From the NCBI GenBank assembly GCA_045647865.1, contig JAZRMW010000041.1:1-64000 (forward strand): a stretch of DNA of 64,000 nucleotides, in the 5' to 3' direction. Each line of letters begins with the position of its first letter. Position 1 is the stretch's first letter. Positions 16,848-25,580 of this stretch are shown piece after piece. This stretch comes from Phocaeicola_A sp045647865 (GTDB lineage: Bacteria; Bacteroidota; Bacteroidia; Bacteroidales; Bacteroidaceae). The translations under genes were made by a program, and so were the position numbers. The notes under the pieces are model-generated. The model was given only the letters and a program-made list of their open reading frames with translations, searched no databases and was not told the DNA's origin.

Positions 16848-17184
16848 TTATGGGTTGTAATGCTTCAATAGTCTTTGAATCCAACGGGAAGGCAGCCTTT
16901 CCCGAAAACCTTGGATATCCGGTTGGCAATGGTCGGCAATGACAATGACGTCATATTGGGATGACGGATAGGTCTGGCGGAGGAAAGAACGGACTGTCGA
17001 TTCAATGACAACATCTTCTCTATAGGCCGGAATCAGTATCAGGAAACGATTATATCGGGTTGCTTCGGTACATTTATCAGGCTTGCCAATCATTGCAGCA
17101 ACGGCAAAGACCAGCAGATAGAGCACAGTGCCCAGTACCCAGTACTATGATGAAGAGTAGTATATCAAAACCTTGTATAAGCAT
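16848..17184 (-). pseudogene. Broken GT2 glycosyltransferase (frameshift and truncation)
   Basis: A GT2 N-terminus: a membrane helix, then RFLILIPAYREDVVIEST and VIVIADHCQPD, the nucleotide-binding start of the GT-A fold. The natural start is ATG 17184 (MLIQGFDILLFIIVLG), overlapping the 3' end of the upstream GT2 gene by 20 bp. A 7-bp tandem duplication (GTACTGG twice, near 17135-17150) shifts the frame between that start and the rest, and the frame stops after only about 110 residues where a full enzyme would have 350-400. A different frame at 16800-16870 reads like another protein C-terminus. The gene is inactive. Confidence 0.8.
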
Positions 17185-18145
17185 ACTTAAATCCATATTG
17201 GTTCAATTTTTCTGTTTGGTTTAATTTGAAATAAGCAATAGTACCACGTATAGAGGCTGAAACTAATTTGAACTGAAAACGCAGAAAATAGAGCAGACAA
17301 TCTTTGGGAAGTACCAAAAGTAACAGATAAAGGAAACAGATGATACGGTCCATAAACCGACGATTGCGATAGGCAAACAGAAAACGGTTGCGTGTCAGGT
17401 AAAAGACACGCAAGGGAGAATGTGTTCCTGTGCTTCTGCTCTCTTTATGATAAACAGTAAAGCGTGGATCATAGAACAAACGATATCCGGCATTGCGTAT
17501 GGAAAGACTCCAATCCAACTCTTCGTAATAAAGGAAATACATGCAAGGCATACGGCCGGCCCGTTGGTACACCTCACGTTTGATCAGCATGGCGGCTCCA
17601 TGCATATAAGGTATTTCGGCCGGTTGCAGATATTTTTCACTGAGATATTCCCCAATACCTATACTACGGTTACGTAAAGTAAACCGTGACAGTGGAGTAA
17701 ATCCGGCAAACTGAATGAGTTCATCTTCGTCGGCATAACGAATCAATGGACATACACCTCCTGCATTCTCCCGGGTTTCTAATGTCTCAATCAAACAACG
17801 GAGTTGGTCTTCTTTGATAAATGTATCATTGTTCAGAAAGAACAGGTATCTTCCTTTGGCAATATAACTTCCTAAATTATTCCCTCCTGCAAAACCTGAA
17901 TTTTCCCTGCTTCGTATGGTACGTATAAAAGGATATTTGGCACGTAATAGAGATGCCTCATCCTTTTGGGAGGCATTATCTACTACGATGATTTCATAGA
18001 CCACAGACTTGATGTGCTTGCGGATAGACTCAATCATCTGACAAGTGTCATTATAACCGTTGTAATTAACGGTGATGATAGAGACTTCAATCGGTTTGGG
18101 TGTCCATGATTTATGTTTCCTTTTCTTGAGCGGGTCGAATTTCAT
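17165..18145 (-). CDS. GT2-family glycosyltransferase (rhamnosyltransferase-like)
   Basis: A 326-residue enzyme with a cytoplasmic GT-A domain: VSIITVNYNGYNDTCQMIES, IIVVDNASQKDE, the GFAGGNNLG motif and the metal-binding LFFLNNDTF (DxD-like). An acceptor region FLYYEELDWSLSIRNAGYR (the ED motif) follows, and a hydrophobic C-terminal stretch (FLYLLLLVLPKDCLLYFLRF) may anchor it to the membrane. It belongs to the dTDP-rhamnosyltransferase-like group used in O-antigen or exopolysaccharide assembly. It lies between two damaged genes, overlapping each, so it is the surviving member of a former operon. Confidence 0.88.
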   Translation of the reverse strand: MKFDPLKKRKHKSWTPKPIEVSIITVNYNGYNDTCQMIESIRKHIKSVVYEIIVVDNASQKDEASLLRAKYPFIRTIRSRENSGFAGGNNLGSYIAKGRYLFFLNNDTFIKEDQLRCLIETLETRENAGGVCPLIRYADEDELIQFAGFTPLSRFTLRNRSIGIGEYLSEKYLQPAEIPYMHGAAMLIKREVYQRAGRMPCMYFLYYEELDWSLSIRNAGYRLFYDPRFTVYHKESRSTGTHSPLRVFYLTRNRFLFAYRNRRFMDRIICFLYLLLLVLPKDCLLYFLRFQFKLVSASIRGTIAYFKLNQTEKLNQYGFKYAYTRF

Positions 18146-18278
18146 CTTTCTCTTCCAATGCTTTTTGTTCTTTCTCTTTCTCTGCCGTTATTTGTCTGTC
18201 AAAATAGGGACCCATGAATACCAAAGTCTGAAGTCCGAAAACTAACAGAGTATTGGGACATTGAGTGTTGATGTTCTT
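18111..18278 (-). pseudogene. C-terminal fragment of a membrane polysaccharide gene
   Basis: A 55-codon open stretch reads TLLVFGLQTLVFMGPYFD followed by a Glu/Lys-rich tail ending at 18111-18113, overlapping the start of the GT2 gene by 35 bp. One hydrophobic helix plus a charged tail is what the end of an O-antigen polymerase/ligase-type protein looks like. An in-frame stop lies immediately upstream (18279-18281), so only this tail remains. The overlap with the next gene supports former translational coupling. Confidence 0.55.
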
Positions 18279-18281
18279 TTA

Positions 18282-19257
18282 GATATGAATAATTCTAATT
18301 GTCTTCTTTTCTGGTGTTTGAGGGTTAATTGTATAAAGTTGTTCTTCAGTTGAAGCAAACTACTTGTAATAAAATCGGGTATATTGCAAAATGTGAAAGT
18401 TTGCATTCTAAGCATATTGACGGAAGTTGTACCACATTCCTAAAAGTACTGAAAACATTCGCTCCTGATGGTTGTATATATGCTTTTTGACTCAATAACA
18501 ATAAATTCTTGTCTTGAATTATTTGAATGGGTAAAGTTCAGAATACATAAAGGATGGATTAAGAAAAATATGCTATAATATTGAATCATAATTATTTGCA
18601 TTATTTCATATTGTTAAAATATGAACTCATGATATTATGGAATTTCTTGATATACCATACAAGAATTTGGTTTACTATATCTTTGACAAAGACTATAATG
18701 ACTTCGCTAATCTGTTCAATATAGAACAAATAAAGCTAACTTGGTAGTTTGTGCTAAAAAAACTGAAGTTCAAACAAATTTTATGGAAACGAAGACTTCC
18801 GAAAAATGTTTTATCTGACCTCTTCGACAAACCAAATATCAACAATGTCAATGAACGATTCGGTTCAAGTGAACCTAATTAATTTAATTTTTAATTGTCC
18901 ACTTTTTTGTGGACAGTAGCGTCTTTCTTTTAATGATTAAAAGGTTGTATGTTTGTTAATTGCAGACAAAGGTACATGTTTTTTTTGTAAATGTAAGGCT
19001 CTTTAGGTTTTTTTTTGTTTCGTAGCTTCATAATATTTAGGTATAAAATGTTGCATGTGTCTATAATATAGAGAGTTATTCGTGGTTTTATGGGATGAAT
19101 TAATTTTTGTCCAGATATATTAAATTTCATATCTTAGGTTGTACATGAAGACGTTAAACATATCGTTTCTCTTACAATATTCCTATCTTTTGAGATTCAC
19201 TATGTTATAATATGTAAAAATATAATGTATTAAAGATGATAAGTCAAAAATATCTTT
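18282..19257. other. 1-kb A/T-rich gap with no intact gene
   Basis: Between the eroded glycan cluster and the Nudix regulator no intact gene is seen. It holds one interrupted reading frame (18637-18882) and a small hairpin TGTCCAC-T6-GTGGACA at 18896-18915. The rest is A/T-rich without clear motifs. Confidence 0.7.
18637..18882 (+). pseudogene. Unrecognised short frame with an internal amber codon
   Basis: From ATG 18637 the frame runs 82 codons to TAA 18880-18882 with one in-frame TAG at 18745-18747. Both halves read as normal-looking protein (FLDIPYKNLVYYIFDKDY, then KRRLPKNVLSDLFDKPNINN). I do not recognise the family. It is most likely a decayed gene; chance openness in A/T-rich DNA is the alternative. 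Confidence 0.35.
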
Positions 19258-19265
19258 TATATTTG
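19258..19265 (+). promoter_or_regulatory. -7 element for the Nudix regulator
   Basis: TATATTTG matches TAnnTTTG, 20 bp before the start codon, giving a leader of only a dozen nucleotides. Confidence 0.5.
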
Positions 19266-19284
19266 CGTCCACAAAAATAAGAAA

Positions 19285-20013
19285 ATGATGAGACAGGATA
19301 TTTTGAATTGTTATCGTACTGTGAACCCTCATGTATCGGTTGATTGCGTGTTGTTAGGTTTTGATGGGGAGCAACTCAGCGTCCTTTTGGTTAAACGTCA
19401 AGGGGTTGTGGATAAAGATTTTTGTGATACTAAACTTCCTGGAAGTCTTATTTATGTAGATGAAGATTTGGATGAGGCCGCTGAAAGGGTGTTGACAGAA
19501 TTGACAGGATTGAAGAATATAAAACTTGACCAATTCAAGGCTTTTGGAGATAAAGATAGGACCAAAAATCCGAAAGACACTCTTTGGTTGGAGCGTTTGC
19601 ATAGTTTGAAAACTCCAGTTGACCGAATTGTGTCCGTGGCATATTTATCTTTACAGAAGGTAGATAAGAAAATGATATTTCCTTCCTATAAATATGAACC
19701 GTGTTGGAAGCCTGTGAAAGAAGTTGGAGAACTGGCTTTTGACCATAAGCAGATTGTCGAAGAAGCATTGTTCTATATTCGCAATAGGGCAGAGTTGAAT
19801 CCAACATTCCTTTTTGCCTTGTTGCCTAAAAAGTTTACGGCTGCTCAATTGAGGAAACTGTTTGAACTAGTATATGACAAGACTTTTGATGTCCGTAATT
19901 TCCATAAGCGTATCGCACAAATGCCATACGTGGTGGCATTGGATGAGAAGGAGAGGGGAGTTCCCCATCGTGCGGCCAGATACTATAAGTTTGACAAGAG
20001 TAAAGCCAAGTAG
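19285..20013 (+). CDS. Nudix-related (NrtR-type) transcriptional regulator of pentose use
   Basis: A 242-residue protein. Residues about 15-150 are a Nudix-fold domain (VDCVLLGFDGEQLSVLLVKR, then GSLIYVDEDLDEAAERVL) in which the catalytic Nudix box REx2EE is degenerate, as in sugar-sensing NrtR-family regulators. The C-terminal 80 residues form a winged helix (FTAAQLRKLFELVYDKTFDV, then NFHKRIAQM). In Bacteroidetes, relatives of this family control arabinose or xylose genes by binding the sugar. Here it directly precedes xylB and xylA on the same strand (128 bp), so it is probably the xylose regulator. The effector is inferred from context. Confidence 0.85.
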   Translation: MMRQDILNCYRTVNPHVSVDCVLLGFDGEQLSVLLVKRQGVVDKDFCDTKLPGSLIYVDEDLDEAAERVLTELTGLKNIKLDQFKAFGDKDRTKNPKDTLWLERLHSLKTPVDRIVSVAYLSLQKVDKKMIFPSYKYEPCWKPVKEVGELAFDHKQIVEEALFYIRNRAELNPTFLFALLPKKFTAAQLRKLFELVYDKTFDVRNFHKRIAQMPYVVALDEKERGVPHRAARYYKFDKSKAK

Positions 20014-20141
20014 TGAAAATATTCAAACCTCATCTGGCGGATGTTCCTATATCATCTCAGAGCTAGAGATGCTTGAAGATAGAAGAAAATTAACGTGTAT
20101 ATCATTAAACTATAAGTAAGAACCAATAAAAAACTATTATC

Positions 20142-21617
20142 ATGTATTTATTAGGATTTGACATAGGAAGTTCGTCCGTAAAAACAAGTCTGGTGAACGC
20201 TGAAAATGGAAAGTGCGTGGCTTCTGCTTTTTATCCGAAGAGTGAAGCTCCCATAACTGCTGTACAACCCGGTTGGGCTGAACAAGATCCCGAGATGTGG
20301 TGGACCAATCTCAAATTGGCTTTGGCTGATGTGATGGCAACATCTGGTGCGAAGGCTGATGAAGTGGATGCTATCGGTATTTCATACCAAATGCACGGAC
20401 TTGTGTGTGTAGATAAGAACCAACAAGTACTTCGTCCATCCATTATTTGGTGCGACTCACGTGCTGTACCTTTCGGAGAACAAGCTTTCAAGGATTTGGG
20501 TGAAGAACAATGTTTGAAACATTTGTTGAACTCTCCGGGTAACTTTACAGCTTCCAAGTTGGCTTGGGTGAAGAAGTATGAACCGGAATTGTTTGAGCGC
20601 ATTGATAAAATCATGCTTCCTGGTGACTATATCGCCATGCGTCTGACTGGTGAGGCTTGTACAACCGTATCTGGCCTTTCTGAAGGAATGTTCTGGGATT
20701 TCCAGAAAAATGATGTGGCAGATTTCCTTTTGGACTATTACGGTTTTGACCGTTCTGTTATCCCCACTATCCGTCCGACATTCAGTGAACAGGGACGCAT
20801 GACTGCCCAAGCAGCTGCAGAGTTGGGATTGAAGGAGGGTATTCCTGTTACTTATCGTGCTGGTGACCAACCGAATAATGCCCTTTCACTGAACGTTTTC
20901 AATCCTGGCGAAATTGCTTCTACTGCGGGTACTTCTGGTGTGGTTTATGGTGTAAATGGTGTGACTGATTATGATCCCCTATCTCGTGTAAATACTTTTG
21001 CACATGTCAATCATACTGCTGCAGATCCACGTACAGGTGTATTGCTTTGCATCAATGGTACAGGTATCCTCAATTCATGGATGAAACGTAATGTTGCTCC
21101 TGAAAACATTTCGTATGCCGATATGAATGATCTCGCTGCACAAGCTCCTATTGGAAGTGCAGGTGTCAGCATTATGCCTTTCGGAAATGGAGCAGAACGT
21201 ATGCTTCAGAATAAAGAGGTCGGATGTTCTATCCACGGAGTCAATTTCAATATCCACAACAAGAGCCACTTGCTCCGTGCAGCTCAGGAAGGAATCGTAT
21301 TCTCGTTCAAATATGGTATTGAAATCATGCAGGGTATGGGTATGAATATCAGTAAGATTCATGCTGGACATGCCAATATGTTCCTCAGTCCTATCTTCCG
21401 CAATACATTGGCTGGTGTGACGGGTGCAACCATTGAACTGTATGATACTGACGGTTCTGTCGGTGCAGCGAAGGGAGCCGGTATGGGGGCAGGCATCTAT
21501 AAGGATAATAATGAAGCTTTCGCTACTTTGGAGAAACTCGAAGTTATTGAACCGGTAGAGGCTGATCGCGCTGCTTATGCTGAGGCTTACGAACGTTGGA
21601 AAGCAAACATTAAGTAA
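20142..21617 (+). CDS. xylB: Xylulokinase
   Basis: A 491-residue FGGY-family sugar kinase that phosphorylates D-xylulose to xylulose 5-phosphate with ATP. The N-terminal phosphate loop is LGFDIGSSSVKTSLV; the substrate region includes ISYQMHGLVCVD and IIWCDSRAVPFGE; the C-terminal nucleotide domain has IHAGHANMFLSPIFRNTLAG and GSVGAAKGAGMGAG. Length and domains are complete. It lies between the Nudix regulator and xylA, 69 bp ahead of xylA, consistent with one transcript for xylose use. No xylose transporter gene is present in the window. Confidence 0.95.
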   Translation: MYLLGFDIGSSSVKTSLVNAENGKCVASAFYPKSEAPITAVQPGWAEQDPEMWWTNLKLALADVMATSGAKADEVDAIGISYQMHGLVCVDKNQQVLRPSIIWCDSRAVPFGEQAFKDLGEEQCLKHLLNSPGNFTASKLAWVKKYEPELFERIDKIMLPGDYIAMRLTGEACTTVSGLSEGMFWDFQKNDVADFLLDYYGFDRSVIPTIRPTFSEQGRMTAQAAAELGLKEGIPVTYRAGDQPNNALSLNVFNPGEIASTAGTSGVVYGVNGVTDYDPLSRVNTFAHVNHTAADPRTGVLLCINGTGILNSWMKRNVAPENISYADMNDLAAQAPIGSAGVSIMPFGNGAERMLQNKEVGCSIHGVNFNIHNKSHLLRAAQEGIVFSFKYGIEIMQGMGMNISKIHAGHANMFLSPIFRNTLAGVTGATIELYDTDGSVGAAKGAGMGAGIYKDNNEAFATLEKLEVIEPVEADRAAYAEAYERWKANIK

Positions 21618-21686
21618 ACGGATATAAGTGTAATAATCATTTAGTAATAAACGAGTAATAAACCTTTATTAAAAACAAAAAAAGTT

Positions 21687-23003
21687 ATGGAAAAGAAAGT
21701 GTATTTCCCTGGAATCGAAAAGATTCAGTTTGAAGGAAAAGAAAGCAGAAACCCTATGGCTTTCCGCTATTATGATGCAGAGAAAGTTGTAATGGGTAAG
21801 AAAATGAAGGATTGGTTGAAGTTCGCTATGGCTTGGTGGCACACTCTTTGCGCTGAAGGTGGCGACCAATTCGGTGGTGGTACTAAGAAGTTCCCTTGGA
21901 ATGTAGCTTGCGATGCTGTTCAGGCTGCAAAGGACAAAGTTGATGCAGGTTTCGAGTTCATGCAGAAAATCGGTATCGAATACTACTGCTTCCACGATGT
22001 TGACCTCGTAAGCGAAGGTGCAAGCATCGAAGAGTATGAGGCTAACTTGAAGGAAGTGGTTGCTTATTTGAAGCAGAAACAAGCAGAAACTGGTATCAAA
22101 CTGTTGTGGGGTACTGCTAATGTATTCGGTCACGCTCGTTATATGAATGGTGCTGCTACTAACCCTGAGTTTGACGTTGTTGCCCGTGCTGCTGTTCAGA
22201 TTAAGAACGCTATCGATGCTACAATTGAGTTGGGTGGTACTAACTATGTATTCTGGGGTGGACGCGAAGGTTATATGAGCCTTCTTAATACAGACCAGAA
22301 GCGTGAGAAGGAACACTTGGCTAAGATGTTGACTCTTGCTCGTGACTATGCTCGTTCAAAGGGCTTCACTGGTACATTCCTCATCGAACCGAAACCTATG
22401 GAACCCTCTAAGCATCAGTATGACGTAGATACTGAAACTGTTATCGGTTTCTTGAAAGCTCACGGTTTGGAGAACGACTTCAAGGTGAATATCGAGGTGA
22501 ACCACGCAACACTCGCTGGCCACACATTCGAGCATGAATTGGCTGTTGCTGTTGACAACAACATGCTTGGTTCTATCGATGCTAACCGTGGTGACTACCA
22601 GAATGGTTGGGATACTGACCAGTTCCCCATTGACAACTACGAACTCATCCAAGCTATGATTCACGTAATCCGTGCTGGTGGTTTCGGTAATGGTGGTACA
22701 AACTTCGATGCCAAGACTCGTCGTAACTCTACCGACTTGGAGGATATCTTCATTGCACACATCGCTGGTATGGATGCTATGGCTCGTGCTCTCGAAAGTG
22801 CAGCTGCTCTTCTCGAAGAGTCTCCTTACAAGAAGATGTTGGCTGACCGTTATGCTTCATTTGATGCTGGTAAGGGTAAGGAGTTCGAAGAGGGCAAGTT
22901 GAATCTCGAAGATCTCGTTGCTTATGCTAAGGCTAATGGCGAACCCAAGCAGGTTAGCGGTAAGCAGGAATTGTATGAAGCTATCGTAAATATGTACGCA
23001 TAA
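21687..23003 (+). CDS. xylA: Xylose isomerase
   Basis: A 438-residue TIM-barrel enzyme that converts D-xylose to D-xylulose. Signature parts include YYCFHDVDL (catalytic His), LLWGTANVFGHARYMNGA, FLIEPKPMEPSKHQYDVD (metal Glu) and EVNHATLAGHTFEHE. It is the longer, class II form typical of Bacteroidetes. Codon choice is unusually uniform (GCT, GGT, AAG, GAC dominate) compared with neighbouring genes, suggesting high expression. A strong terminator follows, closing the xylose unit. Confidence 0.97.
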   Translation: MEKKVYFPGIEKIQFEGKESRNPMAFRYYDAEKVVMGKKMKDWLKFAMAWWHTLCAEGGDQFGGGTKKFPWNVACDAVQAAKDKVDAGFEFMQKIGIEYYCFHDVDLVSEGASIEEYEANLKEVVAYLKQKQAETGIKLLWGTANVFGHARYMNGAATNPEFDVVARAAVQIKNAIDATIELGGTNYVFWGGREGYMSLLNTDQKREKEHLAKMLTLARDYARSKGFTGTFLIEPKPMEPSKHQYDVDTETVIGFLKAHGLENDFKVNIEVNHATLAGHTFEHELAVAVDNNMLGSIDANRGDYQNGWDTDQFPIDNYELIQAMIHVIRAGGFGNGGTNFDAKTRRNSTDLEDIFIAHIAGMDAMARALESAAALLEESPYKKMLADRYASFDAGKGKEFEEGKLNLEDLVAYAKANGEPKQVSGKQELYEAIVNMYA

Positions 23004-23047
23004 TCCGTAAAAATATAGCGTTAGTTTTTTAGGTATTAAGATTGTCT

Positions 23048-23090
23048 GAGAGGATACATCCGTTTGGAGGGTGTATCCTCTCTTTATTTT
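23048..23090 (+). terminator. Terminator after xylA
   Basis: Perfect 11-bp arms GAGAGGATACA and TGTATCCTCTC with a 13-nt loop, followed by TTTATTTT. Confidence 0.9.
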
Positions 23091-23192
23091 GGGAGGTTTC
23101 AAATCCCCTTTTGTCGCGCGTCAAAATGTACATAAATGCTCTTTTTTTTCATTTTGTCAGATAAATATATCTTAAAAATAGATTTTATTCTG

Positions 23193-23200
23193 TATTTTTG
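23193..23200 (+). promoter_or_regulatory. -7 element for manC-gmd-fcl
   Basis: TATTTTTG matches TAnnTTTG, about 87 bp before manC. A GCTAATTGGC-type small palindrome follows in the leader (23232-23244). Confidence 0.45.
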
Positions 23201-23286
23201 CGCTTTCATAAAACTTCAAACAGTAGTTATACGCTAATTGGCGTTGTTTACAAATTAAAATTGAAAACATAGAAACATAAAGTAAT

Positions 23287-24345
23287 ATGGCAAACAACAA
23301 TCATGTAGTGATAATGGCCGGTGGTATTGGTAGCCGCTTTTGGCCGATGAGTACACCCGAAAAACCCAAACAGTTCATTGACGTACTTGGATGTGGACGT
23401 ACTTTGATTCAATTGACAGTTGATCGTTTCAAGGGCATTTGTCCTTCAGAAAATATATGGGTAGTCACCAGTGACAATTATGCCGACATCGTGAAGGAAC
23501 AGCTTCCTGAAATTCCTGAAATGAATATTCTGAAAGAACCTTGCCGTCGCAATACCGCTCCGTGCATTGCTTATGTCAGTTGGTGTATTAAGGCCCGTGA
23601 CCCTAAAGCCAATATGGTGGTGACTCCGAGTGACCATATTGTTATGGATGTTCCGGAGTTTCAGCGTGTCATTCTTTCTGCACTTAATTTTACTTCACAC
23701 TCAGATGCTATTCTTACATTGGGTATGAAACCTTCCCGTCCTGAAACAGGATACGGTTATATTGAAGCTGACCTTTCTGCGACTTCTGCCCGTAACAAAG
23801 AGATTTACCGTGTAGATTCATTCAAGGAGAAACCTGATTTGGCTACGGCAGAGAAGTATATCAAGAAGAATAACTATTTATGGAATGCGGGAATCTTTGT
23901 ATGGAATGTAAACACAATCGTGAATGCTTTGCGTGTCTATCAGCCTGCTATTTCTGATATATTTGAAAATCTCTTGCCATACTACGGAACTCCTCGTCAG
24001 CAAGAGATGATTAATCAAGAATTCCCTAAATGCGAAAACATTTCTGTTGACTATGCTATTCTTGAGAAGGCTGAAGAGATTTTTGTCTTCCCTGCCTCTT
24101 TCGGTTGGAGTGACCTCGGCACATGGGGCAGTCTGCACGGACAGAGTAAACAGGATGCCAACCATAATGTTTGCATCGGACAGGATATCAAACTCTTTGA
24201 AACCAAGAATTGTCTGATACACACTACTCAGGAGAAGAAGGTCGTGGTACAGGGATTGGATGGCTACATTGTGGCTGAAAAGGACAATACTCTGCTTATA
24301 TGCAAACTTAGCGAAGAACAGCGTATCAAACAATTTTCGGAATAA
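23287..24345 (+). CDS. manC: Mannose-1-phosphate guanylyltransferase
   Basis: A 352-residue nucleotidyltransferase that joins mannose 1-phosphate and GTP to GDP-mannose. The signature GGIGSRFWPMSTPEKPKQF is at the N-terminus, with VTPSDHIV and FKEKPDLATAEKYI further on. It has only the pyrophosphorylase domain; the C-terminal phosphomannose isomerase found in bifunctional ManC proteins is absent, which fits the length. It leads a tight operon: 26 bp to gmd, then fcl, making GDP-mannose and then GDP-L-fucose for glycan synthesis. Confidence 0.93.
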   Translation: MANNNHVVIMAGGIGSRFWPMSTPEKPKQFIDVLGCGRTLIQLTVDRFKGICPSENIWVVTSDNYADIVKEQLPEIPEMNILKEPCRRNTAPCIAYVSWCIKARDPKANMVVTPSDHIVMDVPEFQRVILSALNFTSHSDAILTLGMKPSRPETGYGYIEADLSATSARNKEIYRVDSFKEKPDLATAEKYIKKNNYLWNAGIFVWNVNTIVNALRVYQPAISDIFENLLPYYGTPRQQEMINQEFPKCENISVDYAILEKAEEIFVFPASFGWSDLGTWGSLHGQSKQDANHNVCIGQDIKLFETKNCLIHTTQEKKVVVQGLDGYIVAEKDNTLLICKLSEEQRIKQFSE

Positions 24346-24371
24346 AATATTATTCACCTATTATATATAAT

Positions 24372-25463
24372 ATGAAAAAAGTTGCTTTAATTACCGGTGT
24401 TACTGGTCAGGATGGTTCTTTCCTGGCCGAATTCTTGCTTGAGAAAGGATACGATGTACACGGAACCATCCGACGTTCATCCGTTGATTTCCGCGAGCGT
24501 ATTGCTCATTTGGAGGGAACTCCGAATTTTCATCTCCATTATGCAGACCTCAGTGACTCGATGAGTCTTGTTCAGGTAGTGGCTAAGGTGCGTCCTTCAG
24601 AAATCTATAACTTGGCTGCACAGAGTCATGTACAGGTTTCGTTTGACTCTCCCGAGTTTACGGCTGACGTAGATGCTACTGGTGTTCTCCGCGTGTTGGA
24701 GGCCGTTCGTCAATGCGGATTGGCTGACACTTGCCGTATCTATCAAGCCTCTACCAGCGAACTTTACGGTAAGGTAGAAGAAGTTCCCCAAAACGAAAAT
24801 ACCCCATTCCATCCCTACAGTCCGTATGCTGTAGCCAAACTCTATGGATATTGGATTGTGAAAGAGTATCGCGAAGCATACAATATGTATTGCTGTTCGG
24901 GTATCCTTTTCAATCACGAAAGTGAGCGTCGCGGCGAAACCTTCGTTACCCGTAAGATTACTCTTGCCGCTGCACGTATTGCCCAAGGCAAGCAGGACAA
25001 ACTCTATTTGGGAAATCTTTCTTCTTTGCGTGACTGGGGTTATGCCAAGGATTATGTAGAGTGTATGTGGCTCATCCTCCAGCAGGAGAAACCCGAGGAC
25101 TTTGTGATTGCAACCGGCGAACAACACTCTGTGCGCGAATTCTGTTATCTTGCTTTCAAGCATGCAGGTATTGAGTTGGAATTCCAAGGCGAAGATGAAA
25201 ACGAAGTGGGTATCGACAAAGCTACCGGTCGTGTACTCGTAGAGGTCAGCAAGGATTTCTATCGTCCGACTGATGTGGTGAACCTTTGGGGAGACCCCAC
25301 TAAGGCAAAACAGAAACTTGGATGGAATCCTGCCAAGACATCGCTCGAAGAACTTGTCCGTATCATGGTGGACCACGATATGAAGCAAGTAGCCGTAGAG
25401 CGTGCAAGTGAACGTATCAAGATGAACCTTGCCGAATACTTGGAGAAGGGTGTTGTGAAATAA
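24372..25463 (+). CDS. gmd: GDP-mannose 4,6-dehydratase
   Basis: A 363-residue short-chain dehydrogenase/reductase that turns GDP-mannose into GDP-4-keto-6-deoxymannose. The NADP-binding motif is GVTGQDGSFLAEFL; the catalytic Thr/Ser-Glu region is QASTSELYG and the Tyr-Lys pair is in SPYAVAKLYG; the family motif NHESERRGETFVTRK is intact. Second gene of manC-gmd-fcl, feeding GDP-fucose synthase downstream. Confidence 0.96.
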   Translation: MKKVALITGVTGQDGSFLAEFLLEKGYDVHGTIRRSSVDFRERIAHLEGTPNFHLHYADLSDSMSLVQVVAKVRPSEIYNLAAQSHVQVSFDSPEFTADVDATGVLRVLEAVRQCGLADTCRIYQASTSELYGKVEEVPQNENTPFHPYSPYAVAKLYGYWIVKEYREAYNMYCCSGILFNHESERRGETFVTRKITLAAARIAQGKQDKLYLGNLSSLRDWGYAKDYVECMWLILQQEKPEDFVIATGEQHSVREFCYLAFKHAGIELEFQGEDENEVGIDKATGRVLVEVSKDFYRPTDVVNLWGDPTKAKQKLGWNPAKTSLEELVRIMVDHDMKQVAVERASERIKMNLAEYLEKGVVK

Positions 25464-25580
25464 AAAAAAGCAGACCCCATCCTTGGCCTTCCTCAAGGTG
25501 AAGGAGTAGATGGTATATTGTTAACTATTCACTCTTCTTCCTTGTGGAGGGGTAAGGGTGAGGGCCCATTTGATATAATC

